NCBI GenBank assembly: GCA_947455195.1
Contig: CANGMI010000002.1
Location: 579,429-643,428 of the forward strand
Reading direction: 5' to 3'
Source of the DNA: Pseudomonadota bacterium
GTDB taxonomy: Bacteria; Pseudomonadota; Gammaproteobacteria; Burkholderiales; SG8-39
DNA: 64,000 nucleotides
In this document: one piece after another, positions 1 through 8,090 of the stretch
Numbering within the stretch: the stretch's first letter is position 1
Layout of the letters: each line of letters opens with the position of its first letter
The notes under the pieces: model-generated
The model's input: the letters and a program-made list of their open reading frames with translations, nothing else
Databases searched by the model: none
Told to the model about the DNA's origin: nothing
Translations under genes and position numbers: made by a program

Positions 1-364
1 AGGGCAGGCGCTTCGTCTTCGAAGCCTGACGTGTATCTCCAGACCTTGCGGCCGCCGGGTTTCAGGAGATGAGGCCGGCGTATGCGCCCACGGGTGCGGG
101 CAGGGGCGATACGGTGTCGGGCATCAACCGGGCTGACTCAGCCAGCGTAAGCGGGAGCGATGCTGCGCCAACGTCTTCCGGATCGCAACCGCAGTGGTCG
201 ACTGCGGCAGGCACACGTCGGCGAGGCAGTTGGCAGCCTCGTCAGCACTGCGGACGGCCGGACAGCCCTCGGTTCGTGCAGGCGGCTTACCCACCGCCGC
301 GCGAGTCTTGCGTGTGAGGCGCCGATCGCGCGGCCGTGGATAAGCGCGGCCGTTCGACAAGGGG
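1..364. other. Left-edge stretch without a supportable gene
   Basis: I see no reading frame here with domain-like sequence. Several short overlapping open frames occur on both strands, as expected in GC-rich DNA, and none has a convincing start or composition. A nine-codon frame closing at 27-29 on the plus strand could be the end of a gene lying to the left, but it is too short to call. The minus-strand gene that follows ends at 365. Confidence 0.4.
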
Positions 365-1789
365 CTACGGGGTCAGATCGTCCTCGTCGTCGTGCCGGTC
401 GCGGCGCGTTCCGTTCACGTGCGCCCAGAACGCCGACTTGCGTCCGTGACGGGCACGGATCTCGGCCTCGAAGTCCTCGTGCGACGGCAGCGGCAACAGG
501 CTGACGCCGCTGCCCGCGATCTCGCCCAGTCGGGCCCAGTAGCGCGCCGCGTGGCCGTAGGCGCGCGCGTAGGCTCGATCCAGGATGCCCTTCAACAGCG
601 CACGGTAGACGACGGTCTCGCCACGCGGGCACTCGTGGGCGCCCAAGGCCTTGGCCAGCGGAACGAGGCTACCGTAGTGGTTGCCGTCGATGCGCCCGGG
701 CTCGGCCAGCAGCCTGTCCTCGGCTGCAGCGGCATCGCCGAGTTGCAGCAGCAGCGTGGCTGCGGCCGTCAGGTCGTCGTGGCGGAGCGCGAGTTCCCGG
801 GCATGGGCGACGGCTTCAGGACGCGCGGCCTCGGGCAGGTGCTCCAGCCAGCGCTGGAAGTAGAAGTCCGAGAGCGTGCGCTCGAACATCCGTTGCCGGA
901 TCGGCGAGCTCTCCTCAAAGCGGCCCAGTCGCTCCAAGGCATCGGCCAGCAGGTCCTGCCGGCTGTCGTCGAGGTGGCCCCAGGCGTCCCGCAGCCAAAC
1001 CATGGCATCAGCTGGCCGGTCGGCGTCGAGGTAGGCCCGTACGAAGGCTTGGCGCTGCACGGGGTTGGGGTTCGGGCTGTAGCGCAGCGAGGCGCGCACC
1101 ATGATGTCGGGGTCGCGCAATGACTCGGCCAGCAACGACAGCGCACCCGAGATGCGGAAGACGTCGATCGGCGGACTCTCCCCGCGCGGGGACTCGTCGA
1201 TTGCCCGCGCCAGCTGCGATTCGAGCCGGGCGACGAGCCCGCGCTGCGCCGGCTCGTCGAGCAGCATATCGGCACGCCGCAGCAACTCGTCGCGCGCTCC
1301 GTACTGGTCGGCCTGGTAGAGCTTCAGCAGGCGTTCAGGCCACACCTCACGCGGGGTCTCGCAGAGTGCGGCGGCCTGCAGCCAATGGCGACACGCCGCA
1401 CGTACGGCGTCGCCGATCACGCCGTCGGAGTCGTCGGCGCGATCGAACCACGCCCCGTCCGCCTCGATGAAGACCTCGAAGAGCGAAAGGGCGGCTGGAG
1501 GATCCTTGGGCAGCAACTCGCGCGCCACCTGGTCCAGCCAACCGTCGAGCATGCGGCCGAACTCGCCCGCCTCGCGGTAGCCGTAGAACTTGGTCGAACG
1601 CCGCCAGCCGGACAGCGTCTTCTTAAAGCCGGCGGCGAGCTTGTCCGGCCGATCGGCCAACTGCATGCGCGCAAGGCGTGCCTGAACGGCCTCGTGGTCC
1701 TTGGCGAGTTCGAGCAGCACGGCGACCAGGTCCCCCGCGTCCTGACGGCGGAGGAAGGTCTCCAGGTCTTCGTTGAGTGGTTTCGCCAT
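365..1789 (-). CDS. DUF6880-like helical-repeat protein
   Basis: This 474-residue protein is almost entirely alpha-helical in appearance, with repeated Leu/Ala/Arg-rich helices resembling TPR-like or SWIM-associated repeats (for example WLRDAWGHLDDSRQDLLADALERLG split over two helices). It resembles the DUF6880 family in length and in its N-terminal segment with a YGYREAGEF motif. There is no signal peptide, membrane segment or catalytic motif. The C-terminus is acidic and charged. Start is ATG at 1789. It runs away from the DISARM operon and lies 23 bp downstream of a small zinc-ribbon gene, probably in one transcript. Function is unknown; family assignment rests on remembered resemblance. 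Confidence 0.65.
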   Translation of the reverse strand: MAKPLNEDLETFLRRQDAGDLVAVLLELAKDHEAVQARLARMQLADRPDKLAAGFKKTLSGWRRSTKFYGYREAGEFGRMLDGWLDQVARELLPKDPPAALSLFEVFIEADGAWFDRADDSDGVIGDAVRAACRHWLQAAALCETPREVWPERLLKLYQADQYGARDELLRRADMLLDEPAQRGLVARLESQLARAIDESPRGESPPIDVFRISGALSLLAESLRDPDIMVRASLRYSPNPNPVQRQAFVRAYLDADRPADAMVWLRDAWGHLDDSRQDLLADALERLGRFEESSPIRQRMFERTLSDFYFQRWLEHLPEAARPEAVAHARELALRHDDLTAAATLLLQLGDAAAAEDRLLAEPGRIDGNHYGSLVPLAKALGAHECPRGETVVYRALLKGILDRAYARAYGHAARYWARLGEIAGSGVSLLPLPSHEDFEAEIRARHGRKSAFWAHVNGTRRDRHDDEDDLTP

Positions 1790-1812
1790 GGGTTGGGGCA
1801 GTGGCTTGCGGT

Positions 1813-2121
1813 TCAGCTCGGCGGCGTGCCCTGGCTCAAGTCCCAGAACGTGCCCTGCCAGTTCGAGATCTGCCCCTCCGTGCCGCAGGCGGGGCAGCGC
1901 CAGACGACGACATCATCCTCGGTGATGCCGGTCTCGACGACGCGCTGGTCACGCTTGCGGCACTTGAAGCAGACTGGGCCCGGCGCGTCGTCGGATCGAT
2001 CGAAGTCGGATGCGTGGGCGACCACGGCGGTCAGGAAGTCCGCCATCTTTCGGGCCGGGCCCCGGTTGGGCGCGATCGCACCCTTGGAGTCCAGGTAGTG
2101 GGTCAGGTCGATCACGTACAT
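1813..2121 (-). CDS. Small zinc-ribbon protein
   Basis: This 102-residue protein has two CxxC knuckles (CFKCRK near residue 51 and CPAC near residue 75) that should bind one zinc ion. The N-terminal half contains a short segment, LDSKGAIAPNRGPARKMADF, seen in small proteins that accompany SWIM or DUF6880 genes. It has no enzyme motif. Start is ATG at 2121, and the gene is followed closely by the DUF6880-like gene on the same strand. It is divergent from the WYL regulator at 2357, so the 235 bp between them probably holds promoters for both directions. Function is unknown; an adaptor or nucleic-acid-binding role is a guess. Confidence 0.7.
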   Translation of the reverse strand: MYVIDLTHYLDSKGAIAPNRGPARKMADFLTAVVAHASDFDRSDDAPGPVCFKCRKRDQRVVETGITEDDVVVWRCPACGTEGQISNWQGTFWDLSQGTPPS

Positions 2122-2356
2122 CGATCAGGCTCTCCGAGATTGCGCTCCTGGCGTGCGCGGATCAGAGCACTGCCCGCTGACCGGCGACCAGCACTGTCAC
2201 GCGAACAACGTCCTTCTCGTCGATCTGCCAGTGCAGCTTCATCTGATGGGATTGCGGCAGAAGAGCGTACTCGAGGGTGGCCTCAATCTATCAGAGTTGT
2301 TATCATGAAGATACGGTTGGAGGGACTTGTGCCTATAGAACGGGCGCTCTGTGCTC

Positions 2357-3262
2357 ATGACTAGGTCGAACTCGGTTCGGGCGATGCTCAAGGGCGTGCC
2401 GCCTTCCCAGGTGGAGCGGCTGTCGTACATCGAGGCGCGCCTGTTCTTTCTGGGGGAGTTGCGGCGGGCGGATGTCGCGAAGCGGTTCTCAGGGGCGTCG
2501 ATCCAGGCGAGTCGCGACTTGGCTCTCTACAAGGAGCTGGCTCCTGAGAACCTGGTTTACGACTTTCAGGCGAAGACGTATCTGCCGGGAGAGAAGTTCA
2601 GGCTGGTCTTCAACCGGACGCCTGAGCGCGTGATGTACTGGTTGAAGTCAGGGCTGGGGGATGGGTTGCCGCATCCGCAGGGCTTGCCGACGGCAGAGGT
2701 CGAAAGCCTCGGCCTGCCGAAGCTGGGTGAGTTGGCGGTGGTGACGCGGGCGATCTATCGCAAGCAGGTTCTGGAGGTGACGTACGTGTCGTTGGGCAGT
2801 GGAAGAACGGACAGGCAGATCGTGCCCCACGCGCTGGTGGACAACGGCCAGCGTTGGCACGTTCGCGCCTACGACCGTGCCAACGCGCGCTTCTCTGACT
2901 TCGTCATCACCCGGATATCGAAGGCCGTGGTGTCAGACGGCAGCGACGCGGTCGACCACGAGAGGCCAGAGGCCGATGAGCAGTGGAATCGCATGGTCGA
3001 GCTCAGCCTGATTCCGCATCCGAGGCTGAAGCACAAGAGTGCAGTCGAAGCCGACTACGGCATGCGCTCCGGAGCGCTGGTGGTCAAGTGTCGCGCGGCT
3101 TTGGCCGGGTACGCGTTGCGCCGCTGGGGCGTCGATTGCTCGACCCAGCATCATCTGGATCCCGTTGAGTTTCAGCTCGCGCTGACGAATCAAGGCGTGC
3201 TATCGGGAATTGGGAGCTCTCAGCTCGCGCCAGGGTACGGATCCCGGGACGGAAGCGCATGA
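2357..3262 (+). CDS. WYL-domain transcriptional regulator (BrxR/CapW-like)
   Basis: This 301-residue protein has the three-part layout of BrxR/CapW regulators: an N-terminal winged helix (residues about 10-75, with the typical IEARLFFLGELRRADVAKRF and ALYKELAPENL segments), a central WYL domain (about 125-200, with RQIVPHALVDNGQRWHVRAYD), and a C-terminal WCX-like domain. Family members repress anti-phage operons and sense a nucleic-acid ligand through the WYL domain. I use ATG 2357 rather than GTG 2351, which lies two codons upstream in frame; neither has a strong ribosome-binding site. It is the first gene of the co-directional DISARM run and ends 13 bp before the methyltransferase start, so it probably autoregulates the whole operon. 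Confidence 0.88.
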   Translation: MTRSNSVRAMLKGVPPSQVERLSYIEARLFFLGELRRADVAKRFSGASIQASRDLALYKELAPENLVYDFQAKTYLPGEKFRLVFNRTPERVMYWLKSGLGDGLPHPQGLPTAEVESLGLPKLGELAVVTRAIYRKQVLEVTYVSLGSGRTDRQIVPHALVDNGQRWHVRAYDRANARFSDFVITRISKAVVSDGSDAVDHERPEADEQWNRMVELSLIPHPRLKHKSAVEADYGMRSGALVVKCRAALAGYALRRWGVDCSTQHHLDPVEFQLALTNQGVLSGIGSSQLAPGYGSRDGSA

Positions 3263-3275
3263 GCCGGAATCGACG

Positions 3276-4406
3276 ATGAGAGTTGCGGGACTGTTCGCTG
3301 GAGTTGGAGGCATCGAGCTCGGTTTGGAGCAGGCTGGCCTCGCGACGTCGCTGCTGTGCGAGATCGACCCGCGAGCCCAAGCGGTGCTCGAACATCGCTT
3401 CCCGGGCGTTCCGATCGAGCCCGATGTAAGTGCGATCGCGCGGCTGCCGAATGACATTGACCTGCTGACCGCCGGCTTCCCATGTCAGGACCTTTCACAG
3501 GCCGGCAAGACTAGTGGGATCTTTGGACGACGCTCTGGGCTGATTCGGAGTGTCTTCCGGCTGATCTCCGACAGCAAGCCACCGTGGGTACTGATCGAGA
3601 ACGTACCTTTCCTCCTCCGGCTCGATGGGGGACGCGGCATCGCCTACGTGACTCGAAACCTCGAGCGGCTCGGGTATCGATGGGCCTATCGGATCGTCGA
3701 TACGCGGGCTTTCGGGCTGCCACACCGGCGCGAACGCGTCTTTCTGCTCGCTTCGCGAGTTGGCGACCCGGCGAGTTGCCTCCTGGCCCAAGATAGACCG
3801 GCGACCGAGTCAGAAGCGGACGGTGCTGTGGCGCATGGGTTCTATTGGACCGAGGGCACGCGCGGGTTGGGGTGGGCCGTCGACGCGGTGCCGACGATCA
3901 AGGGGGGATCGGCCGTCGGCATTCCTTCGCCCCCGGCCATCTGGTTCCCGGATGGGCGATTCGCCACTCCGGATATTCGCGATGCCGAGCGTCTACAGGG
4001 ATTCCCAGTCAACTGGACTCGACCTGCAGAGAAGGCCGGCAGGCCGTCGTACCGCTGGACGCTGGTGGGAAACGCGGTATCCGTTCCCGTTGCTCGCTGG
4101 ATTGGCCGTCGCCTACTGGGTCAGCCAGCGACAACGCTGGACTTGCCAATAGTGGAGCTGTCCAAGAGCGCGCCGTGGCCACGCGCAGCTTTCGGCGGCC
4201 CCGGCATCGGACGCTACGCGGTCGATATTGGGTCGTTCCCCGTGACGAGAGCGAGAAGGCATCTCCACGAGTTCTTGAACTTCGATCCCATGCCGCTCTC
4301 GCATCGCGCAGCCGACGGCTTCCGAGGGCGACTTCAGCGGAGTTCATTGTCGCGTCCGGCCGAGTTCGACGACGCGTTGGCGGACTACGTGGGCCGGGCG
4401 ACTTGA
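3276..4406 (+). CDS. DNA C5-cytosine methyltransferase
   Basis: This 376-residue enzyme transfers a methyl group from SAM to cytosine C5 in a specific DNA target. Motif I FAGVGG is at residues 7-12, the catalytic Pro-Cys loop GFPCQ has Cys70, motif VI is ENV at 108-110, motif VIII is in RRERVFLLAS at about 151-160, and the C-terminal LQGFP and GNAVSVPVA motifs are present. ATG 3276 is preferred because the conserved N-terminus begins there; an upstream in-frame start at 3210 would overlap the regulator. It is paired with vsr directly downstream, as dcm genes often are. In class 2 DISARM a C5 methylase (drmMII) is the modification enzyme, but this operon also has an adenine methylase, so it may be drmMII-like or an inserted type II modification gene. 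Its target cannot be read from sequence. Confidence 0.93.
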   Translation: MRVAGLFAGVGGIELGLEQAGLATSLLCEIDPRAQAVLEHRFPGVPIEPDVSAIARLPNDIDLLTAGFPCQDLSQAGKTSGIFGRRSGLIRSVFRLISDSKPPWVLIENVPFLLRLDGGRGIAYVTRNLERLGYRWAYRIVDTRAFGLPHRRERVFLLASRVGDPASCLLAQDRPATESEADGAVAHGFYWTEGTRGLGWAVDAVPTIKGGSAVGIPSPPAIWFPDGRFATPDIRDAERLQGFPVNWTRPAEKAGRPSYRWTLVGNAVSVPVARWIGRRLLGQPATTLDLPIVELSKSAPWPRAAFGGPGIGRYAVDIGSFPVTRARRHLHEFLNFDPMPLSHRAADGFRGRLQRSSLSRPAEFDDALADYVGRAT

Positions 4407-4420
4407 TCGAATGAAAGCGC

Positions 4421-4426
4421 AAGGAG
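4421..4426 (+). promoter_or_regulatory. Shine-Dalgarno site that sets the vsr start
   Basis: AAGGAG lies 8 nt upstream of ATG 4435. The in-frame ATG at 4411 has no such site, so translation of vsr most likely begins at 4435. Confidence 0.7.
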
Positions 4427-4434
4427 CCGTGCCA

Positions 4435-4917
4435 ATGGCCAGGCTATCGAAACGCCGCTGCGTGGAATTGCCACCGCCAGTGGCGTCCTCTGAGCTGGCC
4501 CGAAAGCGCATGCAGTCGACACCGCAACGCGATACGCCGGCTGAGCTGCGCATCCGGAAGCTGTTGCATGCAATGGGGCTTCGATACTTGGTCGATGCCA
4601 AGCCGCTCGAGGATTCGCCGCGACGAGCGGACGTCGTCTTCCGACGTGCCAGGGTTGCCGTCTTCGTAGATGGCTGCTTCTGGCATGGCTGCCCAGAGCA
4701 TGGGACGTGGCCAAAGGCCAACGAGCAATTCTGGCGCGCGAAGATTCTCGCCAACATCGAGCGCGATGCGGACACCAACGGCCGGCTCCGAGATCGTGGC
4801 TGGCTGGTGATTCGTGTCTGGGAGCACGAAGATCCGTCCGCTGCAGCGACGCGCATCGCGCGACGGGTGCGTTCGAGGTCGGGCATGCCACCGAAACCTC
4901 TCAACTCGACCCGATGA
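4435..4917 (+). CDS. vsr: Very short patch repair endonuclease (Vsr)
   Basis: This 160-residue nuclease nicks DNA 5' of the T in T:G mismatches created by deamination of 5-methylcytosine. The hallmark segment FVDGCFWHGCPEH holds the catalytic Asp (residue 79) and the metal and zinc-binding His and Cys residues; the N-terminal QRDTPAELRIRKLLH and C-terminal RVWEHED segments also match the family. The start was moved from ATG 4411 to ATG 4435 on the basis of the AAGGAG site. It follows the C5 methylase by 28 bp, matching its role in repairing mutations that enzyme causes. Its stop overlaps the drmD start (ATGA at 4914), so it is translationally coupled to DISARM. Confidence 0.95.
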   Translation: MARLSKRRCVELPPPVASSELARKRMQSTPQRDTPAELRIRKLLHAMGLRYLVDAKPLEDSPRRADVVFRRARVAVFVDGCFWHGCPEHGTWPKANEQFWRAKILANIERDADTNGRLRDRGWLVIRVWEHEDPSAAATRIARRVRSRSGMPPKPLNSTR

Positions 4918-7900
4918 ACGCCATATCCACTCGTCCTGCCTCGGAGACTACTTCTCGACCCGAGCTCGGTCAGCTAGTGGAAGTGAGACGACGGCAGTGG
5001 ATTGTCAACGATGTCCATTCATCGGCGCTGACTGGCGCCAGCCGCAATAGCGTCCAGCCTCGTGCGCAGCACTTGGTGACGGTCTCTTCGATCGACGAGG
5101 ATGCGCTGGGCGAAGAGCTCCAGGTGATTTGGGAGCTGGAACCCGGTGCCCGCATCCTCGAGAAGGCTGGACTTCCGAAGGTCGGTGAGTTCGATGAACC
5201 TCGTCGAGTCGATGCCTTCCTGGACGCCGTCCGATGGGGCGCTGCCACCAACGCAGACGTGCAGGCCCTCCAAGCCCCGTTCCGAAGCGGGATCGCGATC
5301 GAGGACTACCAACTCGATCCACTCGTGCGTGGCCTGCAGATGCCACGCGTCAACCTGCTGATCGCAGATGACGTCGGCCTCGGCAAGACGATCGAAGCCG
5401 GACTCGTTGCTCAGGAGCTGCTGCTCCGCCACAGGGCAAGGACCATCCTGATCGTCTGCCCGGCATCGCTGCAACTGAAGTGGCAGGCCGAGATGCAAGA
5501 GAAGTTCGGCCTCGAGTTCCGGGTCGTCGATACGAGCTACTTGAAGGAGCTGCGGCGAAGCCGCGGTATCCACGCCAATCCATGGTCGTCGTTCCCACGC
5601 CTGATCACCTCGATGGATTGGCTGAAGAGCGAGATCCCGCTGCGGTTCATGCGAGATGCCATTCCGCCAGTGCCTTCTTACCCTCGCACGTTCGATCTTC
5701 TGATCGTCGACGAGGCGCACAACGTTGCGCCGTCGGGCGCCGGCAACTACGCACTCGACAGCTTGCGCACCCAGGCCATTCGAACCATCGCGCCGCACTT
5801 CGAGCACCGGTTGTTCCTCACCGCCACACCCCACAACGGTTTCCAGGAGTCGTTCACTTCGCTGCTCGAGCTCCTCGACGACCAACGTTTCGCCCGGGGC
5901 GTTCAGCCCGACCAGGAGCGCCTGGCCCGGGTGATGGTGCGGCGCTTGAAGTCGGACATCACCGATGTCCACGGAAATCGCGTCTTCCCGGACCGCAAGC
6001 TCGAGGCCTTGGAGGTGGACTACACGGAAGACGAACGCCGCGTTCACGCGGCACTCGTCGAGTACACGAAGCTACGGCAAGCCGCCAACCGCGAAGAGGG
6101 GGGCAACCACGCCACGGAATTCGTCCTAAAGCTTCTCAAGAAGCGCTTGTTCTCGTCGCCGGCGGCCTTCGCGGGCACATTGGACGAACACCGCAAGACC
6201 CTCGCAGGCAGGAAGAAGCCAACCGACGGCAGCGCGCTCGATCAACGCATCCTTCGCAGATTGATCCAGCAGACCGAGGAGGAGTACGCCGACGACCAGC
6301 GCTACGAAGAAGCGCAGGAGGAAGCCGTCAGCGCCGCCAGTGCCGCCCTCACGAACCTATCGCCCCGCGAGCGTGAACTGCTGGAGCAGATGGCGCACTG
6401 GGCAGAGCGGGCCAAGGCGCGGCCCGACTCGAAGGCCAAGGCCATCCTCGGCTGGCTGAAACAGCACATCAAGCCGGCTGGCAGCTGGTCCAACGAGCGC
6501 GTGATCGTCTTCACCGAGTATCGAGCCACACAGAAATGGCTCGTCGATCTGCTGACCGCCGAGGGTCTCGGCGGCGACGATCGACTGATGACGATCTACG
6601 GCGGCATGGACAAGGACAAGCGCGAGGCCGTCAAGGCAGCCTTCCAGGCCGACCCGAGCGTCTCACCCGTTCGCATCCTGGTCGCCACCGATGCGGCCTC
6701 GGAGGGCATCGACCTGCAGAACCACTGCCGCTACATGATCCATGCGGAGATTCCGTGGAACCCCAACGTCCTCGAACAGCGCAACGGCCGGATCGACCGC
6801 CACGGGCAGAAGGCCAAGGAGGTTCTGATCTGGCATCCGGTCGGCGCCGGCTACCGCCGCAAGACGTTGGGGGCGGATGTCGCGGCTGGCACTCTCGAGG
6901 GTGATCTCGAGTTCCTGATGGTGGCGGCGCGCAAGGTCGAGGCGATCCGCACCGATCTCGGCAAGGTTGGCCCGGTCATCGCGTCGCAGGTCGAACAGGC
7001 GATGCTCGGCAAACGCAAGCAACTCGATACGACTCGGGCAGAGCGCGATGCGCAGGCCACCGCCCGTGAACTGCCGATCGAACGCAAGCTGCGTGAGCGG
7101 ATCGCTCGCCTGCACGATCAACTGGTCGAGACTCGCGAGGTCTTCCATCTCAGCCCCGCCAACGTTCGAGCCGCCGTTCAGGTGGCACTGGATCTCGCCC
7201 CCCTGCCGGCGCTGGAACCCATTGACCACCCCGGCTCGGCGAAGGGCACCGTGTTCCGGATGCCGCCTTTCCAGGGTACGTGGGCACGATGCGCCGAGGG
7301 TCTCGCGCATCCCCACACGGGCGTTCGGCGCCCGATCACGTTCGATCACGAAGTTGCGCGCGGGCGCGACGACATCGTGCTCGTGCACCTCGAACACCGG
7401 CTGGTGCAAATGTGCCTTCGCCTCCTTCGTGCTGAGGTCTGGGCGCCGGACGACGTCAAGCGTATGCATCGCGTCACAGCGCGCGTGGCGCCGGACGGAG
7501 CGATGACCACACCCGCCGTCATCGTGATGTCACGGCTCGTCGTCACGGGCGGCAACTCGACGCGGTTGCATGAGGAGCTGACCGCGGCGGGAGGACTGCT
7601 ACACGACAACCGCTTCACTCGGCTCAACGTGACGCAGACAGAAGCCATTCTGTCGGCCTCGAAGCCCATGCTGCCGGGGTCCCAGGTCCTCGGCGCGTTG
7701 CAGAAGGCCTGGCCCAAGATCGAAGCTGCCGCGCTCGGGGCGGCTGAGGCGCGGTCGAGCGACCGGATGAAGAATCTGCAGAACACGCTCGACCGCCGCC
7801 GTACCCAGGAGATGGACGACATCGCCAAGGTGCTCGACGAACTCGCACGGTCCATCCGCCTGCGGCTCGGCGAGGCCGACCCGGCGCAGTTGTCCCTCTG

Positions 7901-8090
7901 GACCACCGAGGAACAGGAGCAGCTTCGCCGCAATGGCGACAGCCTACGAGCCCGGCTCGCGGCGATCCCGCAGGAGATCGAGAAGGAGCGCTTGCTGATC
8001 GCAGGGCGTTACGCGGAGCCGGTCGCACGCACCTTTCCCGTGGCGGTCGTCTTCGTGGTTCCCGAGTCCATGGCGCGGAGGGGGTCATGA
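4914..8090 (+). CDS. drmD: DISARM SNF2-family helicase DrmD
   Basis: This 1,058-residue superfamily-2 helicase is the component that marks class 1 DISARM. The N-terminal helicase lobe has Walker A DDVGLGKT (about 152-159), DEAH (about 265-268) and LTATPHNG; the C-terminal lobe has VIVFTEYRATQKWL, ATDAASEGIDLQ and the arginine-finger motif RNGRIDRHGQ (about 623-632). A long charged helical C-terminal region follows. The start is ATG 4914 within the vsr stop, because the conserved LVEVRRRQWIV segment begins shortly afterwards; a longer open frame upstream only shadows vsr. Its stop overlaps the next start (ATGA at 8087). It is thought to act with DrmA/B on incoming phage DNA. Confidence 0.93.
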   Translation: MNAISTRPASETTSRPELGQLVEVRRRQWIVNDVHSSALTGASRNSVQPRAQHLVTVSSIDEDALGEELQVIWELEPGARILEKAGLPKVGEFDEPRRVDAFLDAVRWGAATNADVQALQAPFRSGIAIEDYQLDPLVRGLQMPRVNLLIADDVGLGKTIEAGLVAQELLLRHRARTILIVCPASLQLKWQAEMQEKFGLEFRVVDTSYLKELRRSRGIHANPWSSFPRLITSMDWLKSEIPLRFMRDAIPPVPSYPRTFDLLIVDEAHNVAPSGAGNYALDSLRTQAIRTIAPHFEHRLFLTATPHNGFQESFTSLLELLDDQRFARGVQPDQERLARVMVRRLKSDITDVHGNRVFPDRKLEALEVDYTEDERRVHAALVEYTKLRQAANREEGGNHATEFVLKLLKKRLFSSPAAFAGTLDEHRKTLAGRKKPTDGSALDQRILRRLIQQTEEEYADDQRYEEAQEEAVSAASAALTNLSPRERELLEQMAHWAERAKARPDSKAKAILGWLKQHIKPAGSWSNERVIVFTEYRATQKWLVDLLTAEGLGGDDRLMTIYGGMDKDKREAVKAAFQADPSVSPVRILVATDAASEGIDLQNHCRYMIHAEIPWNPNVLEQRNGRIDRHGQKAKEVLIWHPVGAGYRRKTLGADVAAGTLEGDLEFLMVAARKVEAIRTDLGKVGPVIASQVEQAMLGKRKQLDTTRAERDAQATARELPIERKLRERIARLHDQLVETREVFHLSPANVRAAVQVALDLAPLPALEPIDHPGSAKGTVFRMPPFQGTWARCAEGLAHPHTGVRRPITFDHEVARGRDDIVLVHLEHRLVQMCLRLLRAEVWAPDDVKRMHRVTARVAPDGAMTTPAVIVMSRLVVTGGNSTRLHEELTAAGGLLHDNRFTRLNVTQTEAILSASKPMLPGSQVLGALQKAWPKIEAAALGAAEARSSDRMKNLQNTLDRRRTQEMDDIAKVLDELARSIRLRLGEADPAQLSLWTTEEQEQLRRNGDSLRARLAAIPQEIEKERLLIAGRYAEPVARTFPVAVVFVVPESMARRGS

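Noticed and set aside
2122-2356. Possible WYL operator (TATC/GATA half-sites near 2289-2313) and a TATAGA box near 2334
   Set aside because: The half-sites are only 4 bp and the spacing to any -35-like hexamer is wrong, so I do not call a promoter or operator.
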